Shown: positions 1 through 9,055, counted from the first letter of the stretch. The stretch: 22,629 nucleotides of DNA from Basidiobolus meristosporus CBS 931.73 (GCA_002104905.1 MCFE01000973.1:1-22629), one strand, 5' to 3'. Numbers and translations: made by a program. The notes: a model not told the origin generated them from the letters alone.

Positions 1-733
1 ATCTCTTCAGTTATCCAAATGTGTGCTCTACCCTCACTCTGAAATGATTAAATATCTCATTGTAGAGCTTCTGCTTCCTGCTAAGCACACCATTCCTTGG
101 CTTCCTATAAGCTGTAATACATCTTAATCTCTGACAATCCTCTCCTATATAGGCTAAGTCTGCCATACATTTCTCCCCTCTACTGAATTCAGGATGATTC
201 TCTACCCAGAGTGCTTTGTCATGCCTACTTGCAGCAAATGGCCCACTAAACCAGATGATGTTACCCTCAATGTTAGACAGTGCTTGAAACTTCACACAGT
301 GTGCCTTGCACTTGCCAGAATAAAAGTGCCTCTGCCCTCTAGAAGGTCTGTTAATCCTCACTGGGAAGGTATCCAAAATACTCCTGATATGGAACCTGTT
401 GCTGAACACTCTGGGATATGGAAGTCTATTGGAGCTTCTGAACCTAGTATTCCAAGCTTGCTCTAAGTCATTCATACCCTCTGCAAGGTGGTTCTCCATT
501 GCTGTCAGCTGGGAATGAAAGCTTCTAGGACTTTTGTTGCCATGGATGGTGGGATGAAACCTTGTAGGGCAATAGTTCTTGTAATAGCAGGGAAGCTTAA
601 CAAGGGATCTCCTTGAGTAGATTGGGGTTGATGGTCCACAGTACTTGGAATAGATCTCCTCTAGGGTGTCAAAAGGAAATCCAGTGGTAGTGATGGGATT
701 GATGAGAAAAGACCATTCAGATGAGTAAGTCAT
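1..733 (-). pseudogene. Transposase of element B (DDE_Tnp_4 / Harbinger type), partial, nonsense
   Basis: Codes for a DDE transposase that would cut and join the element's terminal repeats in the nucleus. I take the start as ATG at 731-733 (MTYSSEW), the ATG shared with copies A and C; B alone also has an in-frame ATG at 755-757. From the shared ATG the triad is D121 (ILDTFP), D192 (MADLAYIG) and E236 (RVEHTFG), with the family's RHD motif (SRHDKALW) between the aspartates. Unlike A and C, B reads Arg at codon 202, so the triad is uninterrupted. A TAA at 11-13 replaces the Tyr codon right after the E motif (HTFG then stop), removing the C-terminal about 54 residues; the last part is beyond the window. 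The frame is also open upstream into A's terminus (to 865), an accidental fusion caused by A's insertion. Best of the three copies, but still broken. Confidence 0.85.
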
Positions 734-805
734 ATTAAAATTGGTGGATGATTGCATGGAGGCGGTTTGAATTGATTTGGCGCAATCTGCATTATTTAAC
801 TGATT

Positions 806-829
806 AGACTTGTTCCATTGTACCATGCC
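806..829 (+). repeat. Left terminal inverted repeat of A, with ATT duplication at 803-805
   Basis: Starts AGACTTGTTCC and matches the inverse of 4179-4202 at about 18 of 24 positions, with the outer 11 identical. The direct repeat ATT lies at 803-805 and again at 4203-4205. Confidence 0.9.
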
Positions 830-1527
830 AGGGCGTGCGGCGCAATCCGTGGTTGTAAAGAACAATCAGGCACAATATTATAGCTACCAGAAGGAAGGAT
901 TGTTCTTGGACAATCTTGCACACTATGGCACAATCTGACATGATGAGGTTGGAACGGATGATCACGCCAACTTGTAATGTTTGCATCACATGCGCAATCG
1001 GACACCGCCATTATGGCAGGTAAAATCCGGTATTTGGATATGTTTCTTTAATGTAAATGGAAATAAATGTGTATCACACTATAAACTACACTGGTACTTA
1101 CCATTTTGGTTACCCTCACTCCAATTGGACGGTATCTCAGTGGTTAATTGGTCCAAAAGTATCCTGAAGCTGGCAGCCCCCAATTGGCTCATTGACTACT
1201 ATAAAGCTACCTGATTTGCCATCAAATATCACATTTTGCTCATTGAGCAAGTAAATCCCTGATCCTAGTGATTGGACAAGGTGTCATAGCCAGCACGCAA
1301 GCAATTGTGTAGGTGCAAAACAGATCCAATAGCTGCACTGGTATTACAGATGACGTATATATATGCAGGGTGTTTATTTATAGGGCTTCTGTCTCAAATG
1401 TGAGACGACCTTTATATTACTTATATCAAAAATTTGATGATCACTGATTTGCAATGGCTCAATTTGGATTGCAAAAAAAAAGGGTTGTTGGGATCATTAC
1501 AAATGTGAGCAATTCAAAGCAATTGCA
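830..1527. other. Noncoding left arm of A (subterminal region and ORF1 3' flank)
   Basis: No gene seen. The outer 180 bp has repeated short motifs related to GCACAAT and GCGCAAT, and a perfect 10-bp inverted repeat (AAGAACAATC at 858-867 and its complement at 898-907), likely transposase-binding or hairpin sequences. The same arm occurs in C (9056-9774) and, inverted, in B (5813-6266 plus 7354-7531). Compared with C, A lacks about 20 bp of one repeat near 925. The inner part is AT-rich and contains two palindromes just downstream of ORF1. Confidence 0.7.
1391..1406. repeat. Conserved 16-bp palindrome downstream of ORF1 (copy A)
   Basis: GTCTCAAATGTGAGAC has 6-bp arms and a 4-bp centre. It is unchanged at 9638-9653 in C and, inverted, at 5847-5862 in B. 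A second palindrome, ATCAAAAATTTGAT, lies about 25 bp further toward ORF1 in A and C. Both could be hairpins at the ORF1 transcript 3' end or protein-binding sites; the sequence does not say which. Confidence 0.5.
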
Positions 1528-2775
1528 TCATCTTCTCCTGGGTTTTTTTCTCACAGGGATTACTACTGAAGCATTTGGTAGTGACTCACTTTGCACACCT
1601 ATGCTACTTCCTGGCTGACTATCATCTTGGCTACTTGTGTATTTGTAGTCAGTATTTTGCCTCCTAGTTGATGAGTGCAATGCTACAGCTTGGCCGCGCT
1701 GAATTGCTCTGACTGAACCAACTGAACCGGCCTGTAGTGCCACTCGCTGACGCGTTCTTTTACTTGCCAAGGGCTCCAGTGATTGAGGCACTTCATGTTG
1801 GTCATCATCAGTCAGTTCACCAGAAGTAACTCGCTGATGGTCAGGCAAAACGGCACGTGCAGGCGTGGCTTGACTTGTTGAGATGGCCCTTGGCTGAGTT
1901 CAATGTGATGCTGCAAGTTGATGCAACTCAGTCCGCTCCAATGGACTTGTGTCTAAATGAGCAGTTTGGCGAGTTCTTGTAGTTTTGCTCTGAAGCGCGC
2001 GCGTTGACCCAACGCGCATTGACTCAATGCGGGGCGTTCTGGTAAAGGGTGTTGGCGTGGTCTGGACTGATGTGCACCGGCACACTGTGGTTGCAAGAGA
2101 TGGTAGGGAATCCAGCAAGGTGTGCTGGCGCAATCTGGATGATGTTGCTTGCGGTCTGTATTCTTCCTCCTGAAGCTCACCATCTGATTTTTCAAGGTAT
2201 TCACTTACCCTCTGTCTGATACTTTGGAGCTGTTGCCTGGATGAGTCCTGTGTATATTGCTCTTGGAAGCCACTTAGCTCTACTAATATTTCACGTAGTA
2301 AATTAGTCATTTGAGGCAAAAACTCATTCAAAATCTCTTTGGTTCCCAAAGTTGAGGCACAAACAGACGCGTCCGGCCCGTAGTGTGCAAATTGAGCGCA
2401 AAATTGCTCCTGCAAGGCTTCTTTGTCAAATCCCCTCACTCTCAGCTCATTCTTGATTTCAATACTTGTCTTGTTATATATCTTTTTACATACATTGGCT
2501 GGCATCTTGATGTAGAACTCATGCCACAGCTTTCTACTCAAATTCTTCCATCTTTGTCAACTCTCTGAGGTATCTAGTTCTGCTAGATTAATCAGTAGTG
2601 CCCAAATATCTGTATGAAGGCTCATCATAGACACTTGGGCCATACTAAAATCATTTGGCAAGAACTTGAATGGATCCAACATCAACTTTTCCGGTCCAGA
2701 CCGCGCTTGTGAGCTGGGGGATGGGTTTTGTCTGGGTTGTACTAAAGATGAGTTGAGGATTGGTATGGGGACCAT
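1528..2775 (-). pseudogene. ORF1 of element A, unknown function, with in-frame stops
   Basis: A single reading frame of 415 codons plus stop, starting at ATG 2773-2775 (MVPIP), divergent from the transposase. I do not recognise the protein. Two-gene Harbinger elements usually encode a Myb/SANT-like DNA-binding partner that helps the transposase reach the nucleus and DNA; this fits by position and by three spaced Trp residues around codons 58-83 (IWALL, RWKNL, KLWHEF), but that is inference. The middle part is helix- and Gln/Glu-rich (RQQLQSIRQRVSEYL, GELQEEEY), and the C-terminus is basic (RKKPRRR), like a nuclear localisation signal. In-frame stops: TGA at codon 73 (2557-2559), shared with C, and TGA after ...AASH (1900-1902), shared by all three copies. 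Conserved reading on both sides suggests one ancestral protein, unless the shared TGA is the true end or lies in an intron. Confidence 0.65.
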
Positions 2776-3134
2776 AGCAATGGATTTGGATACTTATACA
2801 GCAGTATATTGGCATCAACCTGGTCTTATATGAAATATATATGAATACTAATGTGATTGTTGATTTTCCCATATATTATGCATGATGCATCTTGGATTGC
2901 GTTGACACGGATCAGATCACATCAATTGCAGATTTCCTACTTGATTATAGACCTATGATCAAAGCATCAATAAAAGTTCCAAGGCATTGTTTGCGGATGA
3001 TTTTTGTGACATAATGATGGGACATATGGCAATTGATGGAGATTTAACCATAATGTATTAAAAATCAGATAAATAAGGCGGATTGCGCCAAATTGGTTCA
3101 AACCGCCTTAATACAATCATTCACCAATTTTAAT
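2776..3134. promoter_or_regulatory. Divergent upstream region between ORF1 and transposase of A
   Basis: About 360 bp separates the two divergent genes and should hold both promoters. It contains AT-rich stretches such as ATATATATG near 2836-2845, the symmetric ATGCATGATGCAT near 2878-2890, and an inverted repeat AAGGCGG ... CCGCCTT around 3075-3111 just before the transposase start. B has a homologous region split by A. C lacks 56 bp of it, including the ATGCAT motif. Promoter function is inferred from gene layout. Confidence 0.5.
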
Positions 3135-4019
3135 ATGACTTACTCATCTGAATGGTCTTTTCTCATCAATCCCATCACTACCACTGGATTTCCTTTTGAC
3201 ACACTGGAGGAGATCTATTCCAAGTACTGTGGACCATCAACCCCAATCTACTCAAAGAGATCCCTTGTTAAGCTTCTCTGCTATTACAAGAACTATTGCC
3301 CTACAAGGTTTCATCCCACCATCCATGGCAACAAAAGTCCTAGAAGCTTTCATTCCCAGCTGACAGCAATGGAGAACCACCTTGCAGAGGGTATGAATGA
3401 CTTAGAGCAAGCTTGGAATACTAGGTCCAGAAGCTCCAATAGACTTCCATATCCCAGAGTGTTCAGCAACAGGTTCCATATCAGGAGTATTTTGGATACC
3501 TTCCCAGTGAGGATTAACAGACCTTCTAGAGGGCAGAGGCACTTTTATTCTGGCAAGTACAAGGCACACTGTGTGAAGTTTCAAGCACTGTCTGACATTG
3601 AGGGTAACATCATCTGGTTTAGTGGGCCATTTGCTGGAAGTAGGCATGACAAAGCACTCTGGGTAGAGAATCATCCTGAATTCAGTAGAGGGGAGAAATG
3701 TATGGCAGACTTAGCCTATATAGGAGAGGATTGTCAGTGATTAGGATGTATTACAGCTTATAGGAAGCCAAGGAATGGTGTGCTTAGCAGGAAGCAGAAG
3801 CTCTACAATGAGATATTTAATCATTTCAGAGTAAGGGTAGAGCACACATTTGGATATCTGAAGAGATTCAGCATATTGGCAGGTAAATACAGAGGAAAGT
3901 CATATATAGGAGAAAACAGCAGAATAGGTAAAATAGTCAAGATACTTATTAATGCACAGTATGTTCATACAAGAAGACATCCACTGAGAGAAATGTGTCT
4001 GGAGCATTATGAAGAGTAA
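3135..4019 (+). pseudogene. Transposase of element A (DDE_Tnp_4 / Harbinger type), internal TGA
   Basis: The frame runs 294 codons from ATG 3135 (MTYSSEW) to the stop at 4017-4019; an upstream in-frame extension to 3093 has no ATG. It would encode the DDE strand-transfer enzyme of the element. Catalytic residues are D121 (ILDTFP), D192 (MADLAYIG) and E236 (RVEHTFGYLKRF), with YSGKYKAHCVKF and SRHDKALW between them, the usual order in DDE_Tnp_4 transposases. A TGA at 3738-3740 (codon 202) lies between D192 and E236, so the normal product lacks the catalytic Glu. C has the identical TGA and identical neighbouring codons, while B reads Arg there. After the TGA the frame remains open and well conserved to ...CLEHYEE. 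Simple readthrough cannot be excluded; a defective, trans-mobilised lineage is more likely. Confidence 0.88.
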
Positions 4020-4178
4020 ATAAAGCAAGGAAAGCACTATTCTGAGCAACATAAGTAAGATTGAGTAAAATTACCAGTAACTGTATCATACCACTGGCAT
4101 CATGGTAGAAATTATAGTGCCAGATGGTGCTGTAGAGTGCCAGATTGATCTGGCACTATAAACAGGCTGGCACTATGT
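4020..4178. repeat. Subterminal repeat zone of A, transposase side
   Basis: Contains multiple copies of GGCACTAT or its complement ATAGTGCC: about 4113-4125, 4148-4160, 4168-4177 and at the border of the terminal repeat. The first two form a perfect 13-bp inverted repeat (TATAGTGCCAGAT and its complement). The same zone lies at 12211-12369 in C. Clustered short repeats inside the termini are typical transposase-binding sites; binding is inferred. Confidence 0.65.
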
Positions 4179-4202
4179 GGCACTATCTAACGGAACAAGT
4201 CT
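4179..4202 (-). repeat. Right terminal inverted repeat of A, with ATT duplication at 4203-4205
   Basis: Ends GGAACAAGTCT, the complement of the first 11 bp of the element. ATT follows at 4203-4205 and then the continuing B sequence TTTAATAC. Confidence 0.9.
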
Positions 4203-4205
4203 ATT

Positions 4206-4492
4206 TTTAATACATTATGGTTTAATCTCCATCAACTGCCATGTATCCCATCATTGTGTTGCAAAAATCATCCGCAAACAATGCCTTGGTACTTTTATTG
4301 ATGCTTTAATCATAGGTCTATAGTTAAATAGGAAATCTGCAATTGATGTGATCTGATCTGTGTCAATGCAATCCAAGATGCATCATGCATAATATATGGG
4401 AAAATCAACAATCACAATAGTTTTCATATATATTTCATATAAGACCAGGTTGATGCCAGTATACTGCTGTATAAGTATCCAAATCTGTTGCT
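4206..4492. promoter_or_regulatory. Divergent upstream region of B (ORF1 side)
   Basis: Inverse of the A region 2776-3065, without any gene. It joins to 734-805 if A is removed, restoring B's intergenic promoter region. A's insertion therefore splits B's two genes and probably removed normal control of B's transposase. Confidence 0.55.
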
Positions 4493-5812
4493 ATGGTCCC
4501 CATACCAAGCCTCAACTCATCATTAGTACAACCCAGACAAAACCTGTCCCCCAGCTCACAAGTGCGGTCCAGACCGGAAAAGTCAATGTTGGATCCATTT
4601 GAGTTCTTGCCAAATGATTTTAGTATGGCCCAAGTGTCTATGATGAGCCTTCATACAGATATTTGGGCACTACTGATTAATCTAGCAGAACTAGATACCT
4701 TGGAGAGTCAACAAAGATGGAAGAATTTAAGTAGAAAGCTGTAGCATGAGTTCTACATCAAGATGCCTGCCAATGTATGTAAGAAGATATATAACAAGAC
4801 AAGTATTGAAATCAAGAATGAGCTGAGAGTGAGGGGATTTGACAAAGAATCCACGCGGGAACAATTTTGCGCGCAATTTTCACAGTACAGGCTGGACGCG
4901 TCTGTTCATGCCTCAACTTTGGGAACCAAAGAGATTTTGAATGAGTTTTTGCCTCAAATGACTAATGTACTACGTGATATATTAGTAGAGCTAAGTGGCT
5001 TCCAAGTGTAATATACACAGGACTCATCCAGGCAACAGCTCCAAAGTATCAGACAGAGGGTAAGTGAATACCTTGAAAAATTGGATGGTGAGCTTCAGGA
5101 GGAAGAATACACACTGCAAGCAACATTGTCCAGATTGCACCAGCACGCCTTGCTGGATTCCCTACCATCTCTTGCAACCACAGTGCGCCGGCGCATGTCA
5201 GTCCAGACCATGCCAACACCCTTTACCAGACTGCCCTGCATTAAGTCAACACGCGTGCTTTAGAGCAAAACTATGAGAACTTGCCAAACTGCTCATTTAT
5301 ACACAAGTCCATTGGAGCGGACCAAGTTGCATCAACATGCAGCATCACATTGAACTCAGCCAAGGGCCATCTCAACACGTCAAGGCGCACCTGCACATGC
5401 TGTTTTGCCTGACCATCAGCAAGTTACTTCTGGTGAACTGACTGATGATGACCAACATGAAGTGCCACAACCACTGGAGCCCTTGGCAAGTAAAAGAACG
5501 TGTCAGTGTGTGGCACTACAGGCCGGTTCAGTTGGTTCAGTTGGAGCAATTCAGCATGGCCAAGCTGCAGCATTGCACTCATCAACTAGGAGGCAAAATA
5601 CTGACTACAAATACACAAGTAGCCAAGATGATAGTCAGCCAGGAAGTAGTATAGGTATGCAAAGTGAGTCACTACCAAATGCTTCAGTAGTAATCCCAGC
5701 AAGAAAAAAACCCAGGAGAAGATGTTGCAATTGCTTTGAATTGCTCATATTTGTAATGATCCCATCAACCCATTTTTTTTGCAATCCAAATCAAGCCATT
5801 GCTAATCAGTGA
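4493..5812 (+). pseudogene. ORF1 of element B, unknown function, with in-frame stops
   Basis: Same protein family as ORF1 in A and C, in one frame from ATG 4493 (MVPIPSLNSS). The Gln codon at position 73 is intact here, whereas A and C have TGA. Stops are TAG at 4742-4744 (in KL-stop-HEF, shared with C but Trp in A), TAA at 5009-5011 (Gln in A and C), TAG at 5261-5263, and the TGA after ...AASH common to all copies. The final stop of A and C after RKKPRRR is read as Cys in B, extending the frame by about 27 codons. The three-Trp region, the helical middle and the basic tail are as in A. The number of stops indicates an older, inactive copy. Function is not known. Confidence 0.65.
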
Positions 5813-6266
5813 TCATGAAATTTTTGATATAAGTAATATCAAGGTTGTCTCACATTTGAGACAGAACCCCTATAAATAAACACTCTGCATATATATATGT
5901 CATCTGTAATACCAGTGCAGCTATTGGATCTGTTTCACACCTACATGATTGCTTGCGTGCTAGCTATGACACCTTGTCCAATCACTAGGATCAGGGATTT
6001 ACTTGCTCAATGGGCAAAATGGGTTGTTTGATGGCAAATCAGGTAGCTTTTTTAGTAGTCAATGAGCCAATTGGGGGCTGCCAGCTTCAGGATACTTTTG
6101 GACCAATTAACCACTGAGATACCGTCCAATTGGAGTGAGGGTAACCAAAATGGTAAGTATCAGTGTAGTTTATAGTGTGATACACATTTATTTCCATTTA
6201 CATTAAAGAAACATATCCAAATACTGGATTTTACCTGCCATAATAGCGGTATCCAATTGCGCACAT
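5813..6266. other. Noncoding arm of B, ending at the solo LTR insertion
   Basis: Inverse homologue of the left arms of A and C. It carries the conserved palindrome at 5847-5862. Homology is interrupted at ACAT (6263-6266), the target duplication of F, and resumes at 7354. No gene seen. Confidence 0.7.
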
Positions 6267-7349
6267 TGTGGTGGTGTATAAGTCCAAAGGGCAAAATACG
6301 GCCAACACTTCTCAAGTGTGAATGTGTGTGGGGTGTTCACTGGGTGCAATAACCTCTGGCAAAAGCTTGCTAGGAATACTGGGTCTTTTGTCTAATCTAA
6401 TGTGATGGGGGATAAAGCCTCAAGCCTGTCAAGGGAAAACTATTGAACTACAATCCCCAACTTAGTTGGCATCTTAACAAAAGTTTATAATGGCTTTGAC
6501 GTCCTTTGAGATGACAATGTACTAAAGCTTCCAAAGTCAAAACAACTGTAAACTCCACCAACAGGGACTTGATAAGAATGCAGCTTTGACCAATAGTTTC
6601 AAAGACTGAAAAGTATCTTTGCCTGTACAAGAACAAACTTGGGAAAACAAACAAATGTAATAAAATATACCTACTCTGAGTATTCCTCACAAGTAGTGCC
6701 TCCAAGGTCAGTTGGCTGTCAGCGCGGTTTCCTGGGAGTGTCGTCAGGTCTGAGTCAGAAAATAGTGGTAATAGGTAGCGGTGATCTCACTAATCAATAA
6801 GTCAGAATATTGGAAGAGGGATGATTTATTTAAAGGGATAGCCTCCCTTATATACTTTTTTTTTGCTGCTCAATTTCTTGCTAGAAAATACTTTCTGGAA
6901 GTTTCCAGAAGGTGGTAGACAGCCAATCATGTCATTGTGTACTAAAAATAGCGCAAATTCTTGGCGGATTGTTCCATGAGACATAGTAGCACCTAGCCAA
7001 TCAGGTAGTGGTAATATGAAACCTCTGTGTCATGTGGTTGCCTCTTATGGTAGTAAGATGGGAGGGTTATGAAACCAAGATGGTCACATGACATGGGCAC
7101 TGTTGGGGTACTTGCCTTATAAGGTAACTATCTTATCTTAGCACCTTGGCAAGGAATAAGAATAGCTTGTGCAATGGGTTAATAGTGACAAATAGTTTGT
7201 CAGGTTGCATAGTAATAATCACATAGACAAAAATAGGAAATATTGCAAATTTGGGATGATAATAATATAGGCAGGGTAATCCTTTTTAGGGAAGTGAACG
7301 CATAAGAATGAGCACATCTGCCTGTGGGTGTCACTGTGACCCCACTACA
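6267..7349 (-). mobile_element. F: solo LTR, 1083 bp, inserted in B
   Basis: The insert starts TGTGGTGG and ends CCACTACA, the usual TG...CA with short inverted ends. It is flanked by ACAT (6263-6266) and ACGT (7350-7353); removing it gives continuous homology to C's subterminal arm. There are no pol or gag frames inside. On the minus strand a TATA-like AGTATATAAGGG lies near 6846-6857, which sets the likely orientation. It does not match G's LTR or the copia LTRs, so it belongs to another LTR family. A solo LTR is the usual outcome of recombination between the two LTRs of a full element. The duplication length of 4 bp has one mismatch, so 5 bp is not fully excluded. Confidence 0.75.
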
Positions 7350-7555
7350 ACGTGATGCAAACATTACAAGTTGGTGCAATCATCCACGCCAACCTCATTA
7401 TGTTAGATTGTGCCATAATGTGCACAATTGTCCCGCATAGTGCAAAATTGTCCAAGAACAATCCTGCCTTCTGGTAGCTATAATATTGCGCCCAATTGTT
7501 CTTTACAACTGCAGATTGCACCGCATGCCCTGGCACGGTACAATAGAACAAGTCT
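7350..7555 (-). repeat. Terminal segment of B with inverted terminal repeat (7532-7555)
   Basis: From 7354 the sequence is the inverse of C's left end (9032-9240), with GCGCAAT and GACAAT-like subterminal motifs. It ends in GAACAAGTCT at 7555, one mismatch from the family terminus. ATT at 7556-7558 is the visible half of the target duplication. ACGT at 7350-7353 is F's right-hand duplication. Confidence 0.85.
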
Positions 7556-7558
7556 ATT

Positions 7559-9028
7559 ATGTATTGTTCTCCTTTCTTTGTTTTCATAAAAGGGCCAACA
7601 AAGTTGATCCCTACCTGGTGGAAGGGTAGGACAAGCGGTATTGGTGCAGTTGTCCCTATTTTCTGACTCCGGTCAAATCTTTTGCAGGTGGAGCATCTTT
7701 GTAGCGTATTTATAATGTTGGTCATCATTTTTTCCCAATAAAACGTCTTTGTTAACATCTTGTATGTTGTTAGGGGGTTAGCATGTCCTTATGGCATATG
7801 TCTTTCTTGTACAATTTCTTTGTGGGCAGTTACTGGGGGTACCTTGACTCTGAACTGTCCTTGGAGGAACCATAATCAATCTTCTTGTACTTTGTACTGA
7901 CACCATTTCTTTCAAAAGTCTCTCTTCTGCTTGTTTGTAACAACATGTTTGGGATACTTCCATCTTCTTTTAAAGCAGATTACATCTTTGTAGTCATTGC
8001 TGACGTGTACCTGGCATACAGAATAGCAACTGAGGAAGTCTGCATCTTGGTATTTCTTGCCAGTGTAATGAGTTATTTTGAAGTTGTATTCTTGTAGTTG
8101 GAGGGCCCAATGTGCTAATTGACTGGTAAAGTCTTTAGTTTTCATCAGCCAGACCAGTGCACTGTGGTCCGTTCCTATTGTGAATTGGCAACCATGTATG
8201 TATGTATGGAATTGTTTAATTGAATAAACAACAGCCAGACATTCTATCTTGGTAATTGGGTAGTGACATTTGTGTTTGTTTAGCAAATGGCTCATGTAAC
8301 CAATTGGGTGGAATTTGCCAGCTTGATGGTATTGTGCCAGTATGGCGCCTATACCAGTGAGACTTCCATCACAGGTATTAGAAAATCCTGCATCCCAATT
8401 GGGAAAACGTAACACTGGTGGTGACGTCAGGGAATGTTTCAGCAGACTGAATGCTCTCTTTTGAAGCTCCAACCATACAAAACACCGGCCTTTTTGCGGC
8501 AATTTGTATAGGGGGCTGCTATTATTGCAAAGTTTTGACAAAGCGGCAATAGTAGCCAGCTAATCCTAGGAATCCCAACACTGCATTAACATCCTTTGAT
8601 GTGGGTGTATCTTGAATGGCTTTCAGGAGTGAAGTAGATGGGTATATTCCATCTACCAAGATGTTGTGGCCCAGGAACAACAATTTTGTATACAGGAAAT
8701 GGCACTTCTTGGGATGTAGTTTGAGTTGGTTCTCAAGGAGGGCGGTCAGGATATGTTGCATGTCATGTATATGTTTTTCTACATTGGGGGAATATATTGT
8801 GATGTTGTCCAGATATATGAGAGTGCATTCCTATTGTAGATTTCCTAACACCTTGTTGATCATACTTTGGAATGTAGCAGGGGCATTGCACAAGCCAAAG
8901 GGTAGTCAGTTCCATTTGTACAATCCAAACAATGTTAAAAAAGTGGTTTTGGGTCAATTTTCCGGGGCTACTTCTATTTGCCAATACCCGGAGATTAAGT
9001 CAAGAGAGCTAAATATTCAGCTCCAATT
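7559..9028 (-). pseudogene. pol: Gypsy pol, second part: RT palm, RNase H and N-terminal integrase (degenerate)
   Basis: Continues the polyprotein after element C. Recognisable blocks in order: RT palm (DLISGYWQIEVAPEN near 8960-9000; FGLCNAPATF near 8880; LIYLDN at about 8801-8818), RT thumb (LGFLGLAGYYCRFVK near 8530-8590), RNase H (GSLTGIGAILAQ, IECLAVVYSIKQF, GTDHSALVWL) and integrase (GHANP, CSTCKRF zinc residues, then NFVGPF). Defects: a one-base deletion near 9013 shifts the frame just before the palm; in-frame stops follow (EN-stop, WN-stop, LQ-stop and others). The RT catalytic motif is YLDN instead of YLDD, and the first integrase catalytic Asp (DFVGP) is Asn (codon 7603-7605). The frame ends where B was inserted. 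It would have copied element RNA and integrated the DNA; it cannot now. Confidence 0.85.
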
Positions 9029-9031
9029 AAT

Positions 9032-9055
9032 AGACTTGTTCCATCGTACCGTGCC
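9032..9055 (+). repeat. Left terminal inverted repeat of C
   Basis: Matches the inverse of 12370-12393 at 20 of 24 positions; the outer 13 bp (AGACTTGTTCCAT) are identical. Target duplication AAT at 9029-9031. Confidence 0.9.

Larger units (their letters stand above)
806..4202 (+). mobile_element. Element A: complete 3397-bp PIF/Harbinger-type DNA transposon, nested in B
   Basis: Both ends are visible: AGACTTGTTCC at 806 and GGAACAAGTCT ending at 4202, flanked by direct repeats ATT (803-805 and 4203-4205). Deleting A with one ATT rebuilds the sequence found in A and C at the corresponding place upstream of the transposase, so this is a clean insertion into B. From left to right A holds a terminal repeat, about 700 bp of noncoding DNA, ORF1 on the minus strand, a divergent upstream region, the transposase on the plus strand and a subterminal zone with GGCACTAT repeats. 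The DDE_Tnp_4 transposase, a second unrelated ORF and a 3-bp duplication fit PIF/Harbinger; the duplication is AAT/ATT rather than the usual TWA. Both genes carry stops, so the copy is not autonomous. Confidence 0.9.
1..7555 (-). mobile_element. Element B: partial PIF/Harbinger-type DNA transposon, interrupted by A and F
   Basis: B consists of three segments (1-805, 4206-6266 and 7354-7555) that join into one element homologous to the complete copies A and C but in the opposite orientation. It carries the transposase gene on the minus strand at the left and ORF1 on the plus strand. Its right terminus at 7532-7555 ends in GAACAAGTCT and is followed by ATT (7556-7558), the same kind of flank as for A and C. 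The left terminus and transposase 3' end lie outside the window, so its second target duplication cannot be seen. Removing A and F restores continuous homology to C. B lies in the gypsy integrase frame: the codons right of 7555 read a normal integrase up to ...GEQYII and then switch to transposon sequence. Confidence 0.85.

Noticed and set aside
194-466. 90-aa open frame antisense to B's transposase, also at 3402-3674 and 11593-11865 (minus strand) in the other copies
   Set aside because: It is the complement of conserved transposase codons in all three copies and has no sign of independent coding.
806-829. TTA/TAA target duplication with termini starting at GACTTG
   Set aside because: For A the right flank after GTC is TAT and for C the left flank before GACTTG is ATA, so TWA duplications do not match; AAT/ATT with AGACTTG ends matches both and restores the target.
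6448-6705. 85-aa minus-strand open frame in F
   Set aside because: No recognisable motif and located in the LTR downstream of its TATA-like box; chance frame.
6267-7349. F as the 3' LTR of gypsy G, since it lies just beyond the integrase and has the same orientation
   Set aside because: F is flanked on both sides by element B sequence with its own target duplication, and its ends and sequence do not match the putative 5' LTR of G.
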